Counted from the stretch's first letter, positions 8,511 through 17,063 are shown. The stretch is 64,000 bases of DNA from Limibacterium fermenti (GCF_041902845.1 NZ_CP159486.1:620001-684000); one strand, 5' to 3'. The notes: generated from the letters alone by a model not told the origin. Translations and numbers: made by a program.

Positions 8511-9926
8511 ATGAAAAAATTCTTTTTATATCCTATTTTTTCTGCAGTTGTATTGCTTGCAGGATGTGTATTTTCTTCTTGCGATAAAGAGGAACCTGTG
8601 AAACCGGATGATGGGGGCGAATCTTCATCGGCTTATGTCATTGCCGCTACCTCCGAAGCGGAAGGGGGAGGCACCGCTGCCAGTTATTTGCTGACTTCCG
8701 ATGTGTTGAATACCGGGTCCGTTACGACCTACAAGAACGGCACTATTACGGAGAGCGGCAGTTACTGGGTTTATTTTCAGGATAAGTATTTGTTCCGTTT
8801 GGTTTATAATCAGGGTAGCGCAGGCCTTAGTTCGTCGTATATCCTAAATGATAAAGGAAGCGTGGTGGCTCGTGATAATACTTACAAAATCAAACGATTC
8901 ACCTCCTACGGTACGTATAAAAATTATCTTATCACTTCTTCCACCGGCGATTTGGCAGAGGAGCATAAAGATGAACACGGTTATCTTCCCAAAGGATTCC
9001 TGTTTTCTTATCTCGATGTCGAGCAGGAAACATTTGGTTCCAATGAAGAACCGGTCTTCTCTGAAAATTATTTGGGAAATGGAGAGTATGTTACCTTGGC
9101 CGGTATTCTCGAATCGAACGGCAAAATTTATTCCGCTCCCATACCGATGGGCTTGAGCCAATACGGTGTAAAGGCCGAGGGTGGAAAGTATGTGAAATAT
9201 GACGACCTTGTGAAAACGCAAGATGGAGGCACCGCCAGCAGCTCATACAAAAAAGGAGAATTGCAGTGGACTCAGTATCCCAATGAGGCTTGGGTGGCTG
9301 TCTATGATGACGAAAAACTTACGACCCCGAAATTAATGAAGACCGATAAGATCAGTTATGCTTGCGGTCGATACCGTTCTCAATACTACCAAACCATCTG
9401 GGCGGCTGATAACGGTGATGTGTATGTGTTCTCGCCGAGTTATGCAAAGACCATGGAGGACGACCGGCAAAAAACGACCTTGCCCGCGGGCGTTGTCCGT
9501 ATCAAAGCCGGAGCAAACGAATTTGATAAAAATTATTATTATAACATTGAAAGCCAGACAGGAGGAAATTCCTTTTTGCGTTGCTGGCATATTACGGAAG
9601 ATTATTTTCTGCTGTTGATGTATGATGTACCGTTTAGTGTCGGTTTTAATGCTGTTAAGACGCCTGCCACGCGCCTGGCGGTCTTTAAAGGTGAAACGGG
9701 TAAATTGACGTATGTCACCGGATTACCATCCCCCGAAACGATTGTCGGTTTCGCCGATACGCCCTATTCCGAAAATGGGACGGCTTATGTCGGAGTTACT
9801 ACGAAAACAGATGATAAGGCTTATCCTGCTGTATACAGCATAGATCCGAAGACGGCAAAGGCTTCGAAGGGCCTTGTCGTAGAGGCTACGCAGATTGATG
9901 CTGTCGGCAAGTTGGCCGCCAAATAG
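8511..9926 (+). CDS. DUF4374-type surface lipoprotein, XusB-like
   Basis: A 471-residue lipoprotein. The N-terminus has two candidate lipobox cysteines: Leu-Ala-Gly-Cys, then Ser-Ser-Cys-Asp-Lys-Glu-Glu, with an acidic stretch after the second of the kind that sends Bacteroidetes lipoproteins to the cell surface. The rest is a repetitive beta-rich protein with many Tyr, Gly and Thr residues, consistent with the beta-propeller fold of DUF4374 proteins. It starts 46 bp after the TonB receptor. In B. thetaiotaomicron the comparable protein XusB binds ferric enterobactin on the surface and hands it to the receptor; the same role is inferred here. A stem-loop in the gap behind it may set the ratio between this abundant binding protein and the membrane genes downstream. 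Confidence 0.8.
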   Translation: MKKFFLYPIFSAVVLLAGCVFSSCDKEEPVKPDDGGESSSAYVIAATSEAEGGGTAASYLLTSDVLNTGSVTTYKNGTITESGSYWVYFQDKYLFRLVYNQGSAGLSSSYILNDKGSVVARDNTYKIKRFTSYGTYKNYLITSSTGDLAEEHKDEHGYLPKGFLFSYLDVEQETFGSNEEPVFSENYLGNGEYVTLAGILESNGKIYSAPIPMGLSQYGVKAEGGKYVKYDDLVKTQDGGTASSSYKKGELQWTQYPNEAWVAVYDDEKLTTPKLMKTDKISYACGRYRSQYYQTIWAADNGDVYVFSPSYAKTMEDDRQKTTLPAGVVRIKAGANEFDKNYYYNIESQTGGNSFLRCWHITEDYFLLLMYDVPFSVGFNAVKTPATRLAVFKGETGKLTYVTGLPSPETIVGFADTPYSENGTAYVGVTTKTDDKAYPAVYSIDPKTAKASKGLVVEATQIDAVGKLAAK

Positions 9927-9953
9927 CCCTCGTGTATAAATAGGTTCCTTAAA

Positions 9954-9996
9954 CGATTCCTCCTGTCTCCGCTCGACTCGCGAGGCAGGAGGATCG
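9954..9996 (+). promoter_or_regulatory. Intercistronic stem-loop in the siderophore operon
   Basis: CGATTCCTCCTG (9954-9965) pairs with CAGGAGGATCG (9986-9996) with one bulged T. No strong U tract follows, so partial termination or 3'-end protection of the lipoprotein message is more likely than full termination. Confidence 0.5.
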
Positions 9997-10030
9997 TTGC
10001 ATTTTCATTATAAAATAACACCTGTCTCCG

Positions 10031-11113
10031 ATGATTAAATTATTGATTGATTTTCTGCAGTTCCTGTATACCGTGGCGCCGCTGCTCCTATCGGTAGCCG
10101 CTTTTACTTTCTTAAGTATTTTATTGTCGAAATCGATAAAGAAGCATGCAACGGTCTATTATATCGTTTTTGCAATCCCCTTCTTTTTAGTCGCAATCCC
10201 TTTTGTGGGGAGGTTATTTGGCGCCGAACTCTTCAATCTCGTTCGGGTGCCGATCCTCGGGCAAATCTTGCGGGACTATATCCACATGGGAACCTTCGGA
10301 TTTCCCTTACTGGTTATCATCATGTATATGGGAGCGCTCGACCCGAAGGTCCGCTGGGTGAAAAGGCTGCTGAACATACGCAAGGAGTTGTCGATTATAT
10401 CCGGTTTTCCGGTACTTACGCATTCGCTCATACGGGTCACGAATAACTTTCCAAGCGGTTTGAAATTCTTTATCGATAAGGATGGATATCTGTCGAACAC
10501 CCCCGTGGCCAGCGAATTGGGGGCGGGGATAACTAGTTTCAGCTTTATTGTGGGCGTCTTGCTGCTCGTCCTGTTTATTCCCCTTTGGGTGACATCCTTC
10601 GATTCGGTACACCGGCGTATGGGAAGGGTGACGTGGAAGAAAGTGCAACGATGGGCGTACGTTTTGTATGCGCTGCTGTTTATCCACGCCATGGGATTAC
10701 AAATAGGGTGGACTTTGAATCCTCGGGGCGGACATGCCGCGCCTAAAGTGGTTGCAGAACGCACTGTAAAACAACCTCAAAAGCCTGTTGCGGGGGATAG
10801 CGCCATTGTCGTTTTGCCTGCCTCCGGACATGGACACGGACATGCTGCCGCAGTTGAAACGCCTGTTTTCGGCGCTCAAAAGAGCGGGCAGGGTATTCGC
10901 ACCGTCGAAAGAGCGGAACGGAACGTGCAAGCGGAAAGCCCGAAAGGCGGCCGTCGTGCGCAAAACAAAGGGTTGGCCGATATTCAAGTCGGCGCACACG
11001 TAAAACGCTCCATCCATATCGGGTCGCTTATATTGATTTTCGGGTCTTATCTGTATCTGAGAGTACGGAAAGCGAAGAAAGATGCCAAAAAGAAATCGCG
11101 TTCGCTACAATAA
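10031..11113 (+). CDS. Ferric-reductase-like transmembrane protein with His-rich loop
   Basis: A 360-residue inner-membrane protein. Hydrophobic helices are seen at about residues 8-32, 42-60, 90-101, 168-188, 207-225 and 330-345. The segment Arg-Arg-Met-Gly-Arg-Val-Thr-Trp-Lys-Lys-Val-Gln-Arg-Trp-Ala-Tyr followed by Ile-His-Ala-Met is like the ferric-reductase-like (MsrQ/YedZ, NOX) haem-binding core; His85, His131, His194 and His219 are candidate haem ligands. A soluble stretch (about 230-325) contains a Gly-His-Gly-His-Gly-His metal-binding motif near residues 267-271, and the C-terminus is very basic. It takes the place of the PepSY-type XusC of B. thetaiotaomicron. The likely job is to reduce ferric iron released from, or still bound to, a siderophore. 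Only the fold class is reasonably sure. Confidence 0.7.
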   Translation: MIKLLIDFLQFLYTVAPLLLSVAAFTFLSILLSKSIKKHATVYYIVFAIPFFLVAIPFVGRLFGAELFNLVRVPILGQILRDYIHMGTFGFPLLVIIMYMGALDPKVRWVKRLLNIRKELSIISGFPVLTHSLIRVTNNFPSGLKFFIDKDGYLSNTPVASELGAGITSFSFIVGVLLLVLFIPLWVTSFDSVHRRMGRVTWKKVQRWAYVLYALLFIHAMGLQIGWTLNPRGGHAAPKVVAERTVKQPQKPVAGDSAIVVLPASGHGHGHAAAVETPVFGAQKSGQGIRTVERAERNVQAESPKGGRRAQNKGLADIQVGAHVKRSIHIGSLILIFGSYLYLRVRKAKKDAKKKSRSLQ

Positions 11114-11121
11114 GTCATTTT

Positions 11122-12000
11122 ATGAGTAAAGCAACGTATGTAATCACGGTCGGGTATTGTCTGTTTGTGGTGTGTTTTATGGCGAACGGGCAGCCCAGTC
11201 AAGTAATTCCCTCTATCGGCGATTCCGCCCGCAGTGTGTTTGTGATTGAGCAACACGATAGGTCTTTCGAGGGAAAGGACTATCGCTTGTATATCGCCGC
11301 CGCAAAAGAACCGGCCGCGCTTCGTCGTCCCGTACTGTATATGCTCGATGGCAACGGGCAGTTCCCGATTTTGCTCAATCAAATAAAGAACGTGTCGGCT
11401 GGTACGCCGCTTATCGTAGGCATCGGTTATCCCATCGACCGGGCCTATCCCAAAGAGCGTACGCGCGATTACGTTCCTGTCGAATATCAGGGAGAGGGTG
11501 GTGGCGCCGAAGATTTTTACCGGTTTATCATACAAGACGTAAAGCCTTTTATCGAGTCGCATTATCCGGTCGATACCACGCGGCAGACATTGTGCGGGCA
11601 TTCGCACGGCGGGCTGTTCGCCCTGTATGTGGCCTTTGAACATCCGAGCGCTTTTCAGCATTACGTCGCGGCCAGTCCTTCGCTATGGTGGGCGAAAGGG
11701 AAGACGGTGCCGGACCGGCGGCCGCTTTTTACCACCGGTATTCCGCAATCGCTGACTCTTACAATGGGCGAGTATGAAGAGAATCCCTCTCTGGACACTC
11801 TGCGTGCTAAATTGCCGCCCGCGATTCAAGAAATAAAGAATCGTCGGCGGGGCGGGATGCCTGTGCGCCGCTTGGCTGCGATTATGGCCGAAGAAGTTCC
11901 CGCGTTTCGGCTCATTGTGTATCCCGGCAAGAATCATGGGAGTTCTGTTCCCCTGTTTCTGATGGAAGCGTTGCTGGTAGCCGGGAACGATATATTCTAA
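11122..12000 (+). CDS. Alpha/beta hydrolase, IroE/Fes-like siderophore esterase
   Basis: A 292-residue secreted hydrolase of the COG2819 type (IroE, BesA, Fes relatives). A signal peptide (residues 1-23) is followed by the fold core. The nucleophile elbow is Gly-His-Ser-His-Gly-Gly with Ser161. Met-Leu-Asp-Gly-Asn-Gly (Asp76) is the conserved loop after strand 3, and Pro-Gly-Lys-Asn-His-Gly (His272) supplies the catalytic histidine. Family members cut the ester bonds of enterobactin or salmochelin. The gene starts 8 bp after the reductase-like gene, so they are translated as one operon. Together they suggest that a tri-ester siderophore is taken into the periplasm, cleaved, and its iron reduced there. 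A plain acyl-esterase is the alternative. Its stop codon lies inside the first unit of a 21-bp repeat array. Confidence 0.78.
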   Translation: MSKATYVITVGYCLFVVCFMANGQPSQVIPSIGDSARSVFVIEQHDRSFEGKDYRLYIAAAKEPAALRRPVLYMLDGNGQFPILLNQIKNVSAGTPLIVGIGYPIDRAYPKERTRDYVPVEYQGEGGGAEDFYRFIIQDVKPFIESHYPVDTTRQTLCGHSHGGLFALYVAFEHPSAFQHYVAASPSLWWAKGKTVPDRRPLFTTGIPQSLTLTMGEYEENPSLDTLRAKLPPAIQEIKNRRRGGMPVRRLAAIMAEEVPAFRLIVYPGKNHGSSVPLFLMEALLVAGNDIF

Positions 12001-12225
12001 CTCTGCTACTATATATTCTTACTTAGGTACTGTGTGTCCTTACTATTTGATTATATGTTCTTAATCGTCTATTTATTATTCTAACTATGTAACTGTTTAT
12101 TCTAACAATAGGATTATTTATTGTTGCCATATAACTATTTGTTATTACGATATAGATGTTTGCTTTAACTCTATAGTTATATGTTCTAAATCTGCGATTA
12201 TAGGCTTTAATCCTATAAATCCGGA
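11995..12225. repeat. Eleven-unit 21-bp degenerate tandem repeat
   Basis: Eleven units begin at exactly 21-bp steps: 11995, 12016, 12037, 12058, 12079, 12100, 12121, 12142, 12163, 12184 and 12205. Most start with TTCTAAC, TTCTTAC or a one- or two-base variant and end in an AT-rich TTATATG-like heptamer. The sequences differ but the spacing never slips. A leftward frame across it gives only a heptad-repeat peptide and is not a gene. The array runs from the stop codon of the esterase to just before the promoter of the HTH gene. Confidence 0.85.
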
Positions 12226-12256
12226 AAAAAAGCAATCACCAAACAAAAAATCTTTC

Positions 12257-12299
12257 TACCTTTGTAAGGTTATCGCTCATAAGGGGAGGGATAACCTTA
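12257..12299 (+). promoter_or_regulatory. Promoter -7 box and 10-bp palindrome before the HTH gene
   Basis: TACCTTTG (12257-12264) fits the -7 consensus. Directly behind it, spanning the expected start of transcription, is a perfect 10-bp inverted repeat: TAAGGTTATC at 12265-12274 and GATAACCTTA at 12290-12299. An autoregulatory operator for the HTH protein encoded 19 bp downstream is the simplest reading; an mRNA leader hairpin hiding the ribosome site is the alternative. Confidence 0.55.
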
Positions 12300-12317
12300 T
12301 ATAAAAGGGAAAATATT

Positions 12318-12680
12318 ATGGCAAAGAAAGACGATGCGCAGTTCCCGCATAACGGAACGTATATCATGAAGGCTGTGGATGCGGAGCGCCGGACGTATAG
12401 CGAGATTGCCGAGCGTATGAATGTGCATCCGACATCGTTTCAACAATATCGGGGGCGGTATTCGTTGCAAATGAGCATTTGGTGGCGGTTGAGCCGTGCA
12501 CTGAACCGTAACCTCATTGCTGAGATAGGTGATTTGCTCGGCATTCCTTACGAAACCCGAAGCGAGAAGGCCTGCCGCCTCGAACTCGAAAACACCCGTG
12601 CCGAGCTGGCGAAAACAAAAGCCGAGCTCGAAAAAGCAAAGGTGCAAATAGAGGTCTATAAAAGTGTGGTGCAAAAGTAA
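12318..12680 (+). CDS. Small HTH regulator with C-terminal coiled coil
   Basis: A 120-residue protein. Residues 20-85 look like an XRE/lambda-repressor-type helix-turn-helix: Tyr-Ser-Glu-Ile-Ala-Glu-Arg-Met-Asn-Val-His-Pro-Thr-Ser-Phe-Gln-Gln-Tyr forms the HTH pair. Residues 88-117 form a Leu/Ala/Glu/Lys coiled coil that would dimerise it. It has its own promoter and a palindrome at the start site, and it sits between a siderophore operon and a convergent PUL, so its target cannot be assigned. The 21-bp array directly upstream is a candidate extended binding region. Similar small HTH/coiled-coil proteins are common in Bacteroidales without known function, as far as I recall. Confidence 0.75.
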   Translation: MAKKDDAQFPHNGTYIMKAVDAERRTYSEIAERMNVHPTSFQQYRGRYSLQMSIWWRLSRALNRNLIAEIGDLLGIPYETRSEKACRLELENTRAELAKTKAELEKAKVQIEVYKSVVQK

Positions 12681-12768
12681 ATAAAGAAAGCGGTAATTTC
12701 TCCTTTATAGGTTTATTCGTTGCGGAAAGGGCATACCGGTAAGCCCCCAACGCTGTATACCATTCGGG

Positions 12769-14664
12769 TTAATTAATTACCGATAAGTATTGTTCCGTTT
12801 GAGATTTCTTATAAAACATCCGGATTCTCCAGATCAACTCTTGTACGGAAACGACTTCAAAAGAATCGTTTAATTTATTCATGCAAAGCTTGGCGGCGCT
12901 TGCTCCTTTCAGTGTTCCGCCGCTGTTTTCCGCCAATTCGTCATTCGAAGCGCCGATATCTTTGAAATTGCTCCACGCATGGACGGATATCAGGGAAAAC
13001 GAATTCTCTTTCGTCTCCGATTTCAGTTTGTTCGCGATGTAGGTCGGAGTTCCTTCTCGGCTGTGATTCTGATTTCCGTGATTCCACAGCGAGTATTTTA
13101 CGGTGATTACCGGAATGTCGAACCCGTTTTTGTTTTTTATCCAAAAAATGTCTCCTTCTCCGCCGGCATAAGGCGAATATTGAATCGCTACAATTCCCTC
13201 TAACTGATCGTTTGCCTGAACGAAGGCTTCGAATCCTTTCTTGGCTTCAGAAGAATGGACATCATGCGCGATTAATCCGAGTACTTTAATGCGATGTTGG
13301 CGCATGTGGGCAGCTACTTTCGTGGCGAGGGAAGTCAATGCCTCTTCGCGATTAGTTTCAATGCCATAATTATCGACGTAAGAATATCCTCCACCCAATG
13401 ATTCGATCAATGTCTTGCTATTGTTCTGTATATCCATGATATTCTGAAATTGAGCAGGCGAAATCATGGCTAAATTACCGACCGGTATGCCGAATCCCAT
13501 TTTTGTGTTATTTCCATCGGGATTCAGATAATATTTATCTACAAAATCGTTGAGCATCCATTGAACATTATCTCCATCCGTAAGATAGAATGAAATAAAG
13601 TTCTTTTTCTTGTCAAAATCAATTGAGAAGGGATTTTTTACATTGGCTAAGGACGATGTTTGGCGGCTCTTATACAACAGCGACATAAGGGGAATATTAT
13701 ACGCCCAGTCGGAAGGTATCCAAACATGCCCTTTTCGGGAAGCCCTATTCACGAATAAGTCTTCGCTTACGCCTTGTTCCCATCCGAGAATCGGCGCTCC
13801 CGGTTCCAGCCAGGAAATCACATCTTCAAAAATATCCAGATTTTGCCCTGACGACGGATTCCCTTTTTGTTTATTAATATTCAGAACGAAGAGGTCGTTT
13901 TTAATAGAAAAGTCTCTCAATTCGCCGGTTTGTACGGGCATTATCACTAACGCTTTGTTGCTGCATTTGTCTTTAAATTCACGCCAAGCGTCTCTTGTCG
14001 TTTTATAACGGGCATCATACTGCATCGTATATCCGGCTTTATCATATTTGGCTTTGTCCCTGATATCTATCACAATCGAATTATATACATGTGCTGCTAC
14101 AGAGGCTACCGTATTGCTTTCGGGGTTATTTTCCACATCTGTCAGGACATATCCGTCGAACAGGTCTTTTACTTGAATGAGAATGCCATCGCTTGGTTCA
14201 TAATTATTTTGTGCAAGTTCGGCGCCAGTTTGTTGCCCCTGTTCGCTGATACCCATTTGATGAAGTGCTTCCAATGATCGTTGATAGGACTTCCGGTTTT
14301 CATGATCACACATCCACATTCCTATTTCACTTTTCCCTTCTTCTACCGCCCGATTTACTAATCCGCTAATGGATTGGCATAATAGATGATATTGGAGCCC
14401 TTCTTTTTCTTCGGACTTTCCAAGTTCGTTTCGGGAAGTGTTTCCTAAAACGCCTACACAACTCCAATATTTTTTTGGCTTGGTTTGCATTTGAGGAAGG
14501 GTATATTGCCCGAGATCTGCTATCGGATCGTATTTTGCAAGATATGCTCCCCGTTCTTTTTCAATATCTACCGTTGTTTCGGGGGCCTTTGTCTCTTCCG
14601 GAGTATTGTCTTTATTGCATGCCATCAGAAAAAGCAGGCATAGAAATAATAACGACTGTTTCAT
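12769..14664 (-). CDS. GxGYxYP-family putative glycoside hydrolase, lipoprotein
   Basis: A 631-residue lipoprotein (signal ending Leu-Met-Ala-Cys-Asn-Lys, Cys16). The name-giving motif appears as Gly-Gly-Gly-Tyr-Ser-Tyr-Val at residues 424-430, with Val in place of the usual Pro. Upstream is the conserved Phe-Tyr-Leu-Thr-Asp-Gly-Asp-Asn-Val-Gln-Trp block (359-369). These point to the GxGYxYP C-terminal domain (about 300-620) after its N-terminal domain (about 60-290). The family is found in polysaccharide-utilisation loci; its activity is not established to my knowledge. It is the last gene of the leftward PUL, 28 bp after the preceding gene, and probably acts at the cell surface or in the periplasm on the product of GH76. 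Confidence 0.8.
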   Translation of the reverse strand: MKQSLLFLCLLFLMACNKDNTPEETKAPETTVDIEKERGAYLAKYDPIADLGQYTLPQMQTKPKKYWSCVGVLGNTSRNELGKSEEKEGLQYHLLCQSISGLVNRAVEEGKSEIGMWMCDHENRKSYQRSLEALHQMGISEQGQQTGAELAQNNYEPSDGILIQVKDLFDGYVLTDVENNPESNTVASVAAHVYNSIVIDIRDKAKYDKAGYTMQYDARYKTTRDAWREFKDKCSNKALVIMPVQTGELRDFSIKNDLFVLNINKQKGNPSSGQNLDIFEDVISWLEPGAPILGWEQGVSEDLFVNRASRKGHVWIPSDWAYNIPLMSLLYKSRQTSSLANVKNPFSIDFDKKKNFISFYLTDGDNVQWMLNDFVDKYYLNPDGNNTKMGFGIPVGNLAMISPAQFQNIMDIQNNSKTLIESLGGGYSYVDNYGIETNREEALTSLATKVAAHMRQHRIKVLGLIAHDVHSSEAKKGFEAFVQANDQLEGIVAIQYSPYAGGEGDIFWIKNKNGFDIPVITVKYSLWNHGNQNHSREGTPTYIANKLKSETKENSFSLISVHAWSNFKDIGASNDELAENSGGTLKGASAAKLCMNKLNDSFEVVSVQELIWRIRMFYKKSQTEQYLSVIN

Positions 14665-14692
14665 TTGAATTTTTTAGCGACGTTTTCTTCTT

Positions 14693-16885
14693 TTACCATT
14701 CAATATTGATCTCTATTCCTTCGGGGTTATTTTCGAAAGACAAGAAAGCTGTTTTACTCGTTTCATCCCAATTCCAGTCCAATTCGGTCAATTTATTTCG
14801 ATTGCTATCGTATAGGTTCCATTCCTTGGGTCGAGCAGGCAATAAAACACGCATGACATTGGTTGTATTTACCGGGCTTTTTGTAAGGAAAGAGTATTGG
14901 TTGCGCAAAACATTTTCATTATATACCCGGGAAGCGGAAGCAAGTACCTGAGGGCGCTTCGGATTATCCACTCGGCTAAGATTCAACAGGAAAGATTGTT
15001 CTCCGGGATAAACCGTCTTTTCATTCACAACAGGTAGTTGGGGATCAAAAAGATCGATAAATAATCCTTTCAAAACATAGGGTTGCTTACTCACGCTTTC
15101 ATCCAAAACAGAAATTATTTCATACATTCCTCGTGTGAGAGTGAAATTATTTTTGAATTCGAGCGTATTTCCTTTTTTTTCGTATATGTTTTTTACAGTG
15201 GTAATCAGATGGTCATCATTGTTATTTTCTAATACAAATTCTTTAGGGTCTTTACGAATAACATATATGCTCCCCTTTCCATATCTATATTCAGCTTCAG
15301 GAGCAAAGAAGGGCATATTCATTAGCTTGAACAAATGATCGGAAGCTCTTTCATATTGGTTGTCCTTTGTATTCCACCATTCGCGTACGGTTTGAAAAGG
15401 GTCATCGTCCTTTCCGCAATAGATCAAGACCCCACCCGATTTTACCCAATCGGCAATATATTTATGAGATTTCGAAGAATCCGGTTTCATGTTAGAGTAA
15501 GACATAATCAACACTTTAAGGCCTTTCCATGTTCCCGGATAGGAAACGTTTTCGATATGAAGAATCTTTACAGGAACACCTCTTTTCAGAAAAGGCAAAG
15601 CTTGGCCATAGAAATTTGATAATTGAGGATCTTCGTAGCCATCATGAGTTGGGAAACGTTGAAACATTAATGAGTTTGCCATTAATACCCCAATTCCATG
15701 GGAACCGCTCACTCTATTCTCCGATTCAGGCATCGAATTCAATGAATTAATCATTATCTGCATCTGCGTAGAATAGGGGCGGGGAATTTTCTCTTTTTCT
15801 TCGCTGTTCGGATTCTTATATAATCCTTCGTAAATACGTTCCGGCCAGGGCATGACTTCGTAATCAGCGATATTTGGATAAAGTAATTGTGCGGAGAAAG
15901 TCGCTTGATAATTTTTTTTATAGTCCCCCCAATCCCGAGCCCGATCTTCGATAGGGTCGGTCAAAAAGAACATTTTGCGTCCGGTGGGGGCAGTCATCGA
16001 TTCCATTGATCCATATTCCAGAAAAGCTGTTTCGAAAACGCGTTCTTTTACAACTCCATTATAATAATTCGGTTCGCGTGATGTACCTGTCCAGACTTGA
16101 GCAATATATCCGTCCATGGAAGGAAGCGATGCCAGACTTGCCTCAGGGCTGACTATCTGCCATTGTGAATAATTTACCAGCGAATGGGTAGGTACGTAAC
16201 AGCGTACGTTCATTCCTTTACTTTTTCCATATTCCTTGGCAAACGAAAAGCAGTCATCCAAGGCTTTATAGTATAAATGATACTTTAATTTGTTGGACAG
16301 ATAGGTGTTTTCGGGAGATTCGTGCTGAGGCCGCCAGTTAAAGCCGTAATAGTCTTTCCATTCTCTTTTAAACGCTTCACTGTATCCGGCGCGCGCCCAA
16401 AACTCAGGTTCCTCCAAATAAATAGCGTCGATACCGGCATCAATTACTTTTTTTATGTGCTCTTCCTTCATATATCGGATGAAGTTTTCGGAGGGGACAA
16501 TATAGGGAACCATGTGTCCGTGCCATATCGTATCTCCTTGCCTGGTTACTTGTCCTTCATCGAGATGCCACTTGCCATCCCATTTTCCGGTAAAATAATC
16601 CTGATATTCGCCCCATGCTATTCCGGTCATGAAATGGGTGTCATATCCTCTGTCTTTCCACGATTTGACCCTTTCTTCGAAGCGGAGGTCCGTCCTATCG
16701 TTTGCTCCATAGACAATTGCCGCGTCTGCTCTGACATCTATGGAAGGTTTCCAATGAGCGGATGTTTGAAAAACTGTTTTTTCCCTTCCTTCTGTAGTAC
16801 TTATTTTATGGTTGAGACTGCTACACGATAATAATAAGAAGAGCAGGGGAACTCCAAAATTGTAATATTTGAATTTTTTCTTCAT
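14693..16885 (-). CDS. Unclassified putative glycoside hydrolase (TIM-barrel plus GH42-like C-terminal parts), lipoprotein
   Basis: A 730-residue protein from the chosen start. The frame is open further upstream to 16963, but only the methionine at 16885 is followed by a lipoprotein signal (Leu-Leu-Leu-Ser-Cys), and the extra 26 codons lie partly in a fold-back repeat. The N-terminal half has barrel-type strands: residues near Gly-Ile-Asp-Ala-Ile-Tyr-Leu-Glu-Glu-Pro-Glu-Phe-Trp look like an active-site strand with acidic residues. The middle (His-Gly-Ile-Gly-Val-Leu-Met-Ala-Asn ... Lys-Val-Leu-Ile-Met-Ser-Tyr-Ser-Asn-Met) resembles the glutamine-amidotransferase-like trimerisation domain behind GH42 barrels. 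I cannot assign a known GH family. Its place between a GH76/LamG pair and a GxGYxYP protein supports a role in glycan breakdown. Confidence 0.62.
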   Translation of the reverse strand: MKKKFKYYNFGVPLLFLLLSCSSLNHKISTTEGREKTVFQTSAHWKPSIDVRADAAIVYGANDRTDLRFEERVKSWKDRGYDTHFMTGIAWGEYQDYFTGKWDGKWHLDEGQVTRQGDTIWHGHMVPYIVPSENFIRYMKEEHIKKVIDAGIDAIYLEEPEFWARAGYSEAFKREWKDYYGFNWRPQHESPENTYLSNKLKYHLYYKALDDCFSFAKEYGKSKGMNVRCYVPTHSLVNYSQWQIVSPEASLASLPSMDGYIAQVWTGTSREPNYYNGVVKERVFETAFLEYGSMESMTAPTGRKMFFLTDPIEDRARDWGDYKKNYQATFSAQLLYPNIADYEVMPWPERIYEGLYKNPNSEEKEKIPRPYSTQMQIMINSLNSMPESENRVSGSHGIGVLMANSLMFQRFPTHDGYEDPQLSNFYGQALPFLKRGVPVKILHIENVSYPGTWKGLKVLIMSYSNMKPDSSKSHKYIADWVKSGGVLIYCGKDDDPFQTVREWWNTKDNQYERASDHLFKLMNMPFFAPEAEYRYGKGSIYVIRKDPKEFVLENNNDDHLITTVKNIYEKKGNTLEFKNNFTLTRGMYEIISVLDESVSKQPYVLKGLFIDLFDPQLPVVNEKTVYPGEQSFLLNLSRVDNPKRPQVLASASRVYNENVLRNQYSFLTKSPVNTTNVMRVLLPARPKEWNLYDSNRNKLTELDWNWDETSKTAFLSFENNPEGIEINIEW

Positions 16886-16953
16886 TAAAGGATAAAAATA
16901 AAAAGAATAATAACGTATAAAAATAGTTTTTTTTGTCGAGAATTTTTTAAAAT

Positions 16954-17056
16954 ACTGTGTCAAAAGAATTACCTGCTGCCAAAAACCGAGAGTCCTAAAA
17001 ATAGTTAGTCCTATTCCTTCATCAACACAAGGAAGAGATAACCTTTTGACACAGTT
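16954..17056. repeat. 103-bp fold-back element with 13-bp terminal inverted repeats
   Basis: ACTGTGTCAAAAG at 16954-16966 and its exact complement at 17044-17056 enclose 77 bp. It lies between two PUL genes, 8 bp after the stop of one and 68 bp before the start of the next. The shape fits a miniature inverted-repeat element or the remnant of an insertion sequence. In RNA it would be a long stem-loop that could act as a weak terminator in the operon. I saw no second copy in the window and no clear target duplication. Confidence 0.6.
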
Positions 17057-17063
17057 TTTTTAT

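Noticed and set aside
12023..12235. 70-codon minus-strand frame with heptad repeats
   Set aside because: It is simply the translation of the 21-bp DNA repeat; no ribosome site and no support beyond the repeat.
16886..16963. Upstream start for the 730-residue PUL enzyme
   Set aside because: The added residues would come partly from the fold-back repeat and would bury the lipoprotein signal.
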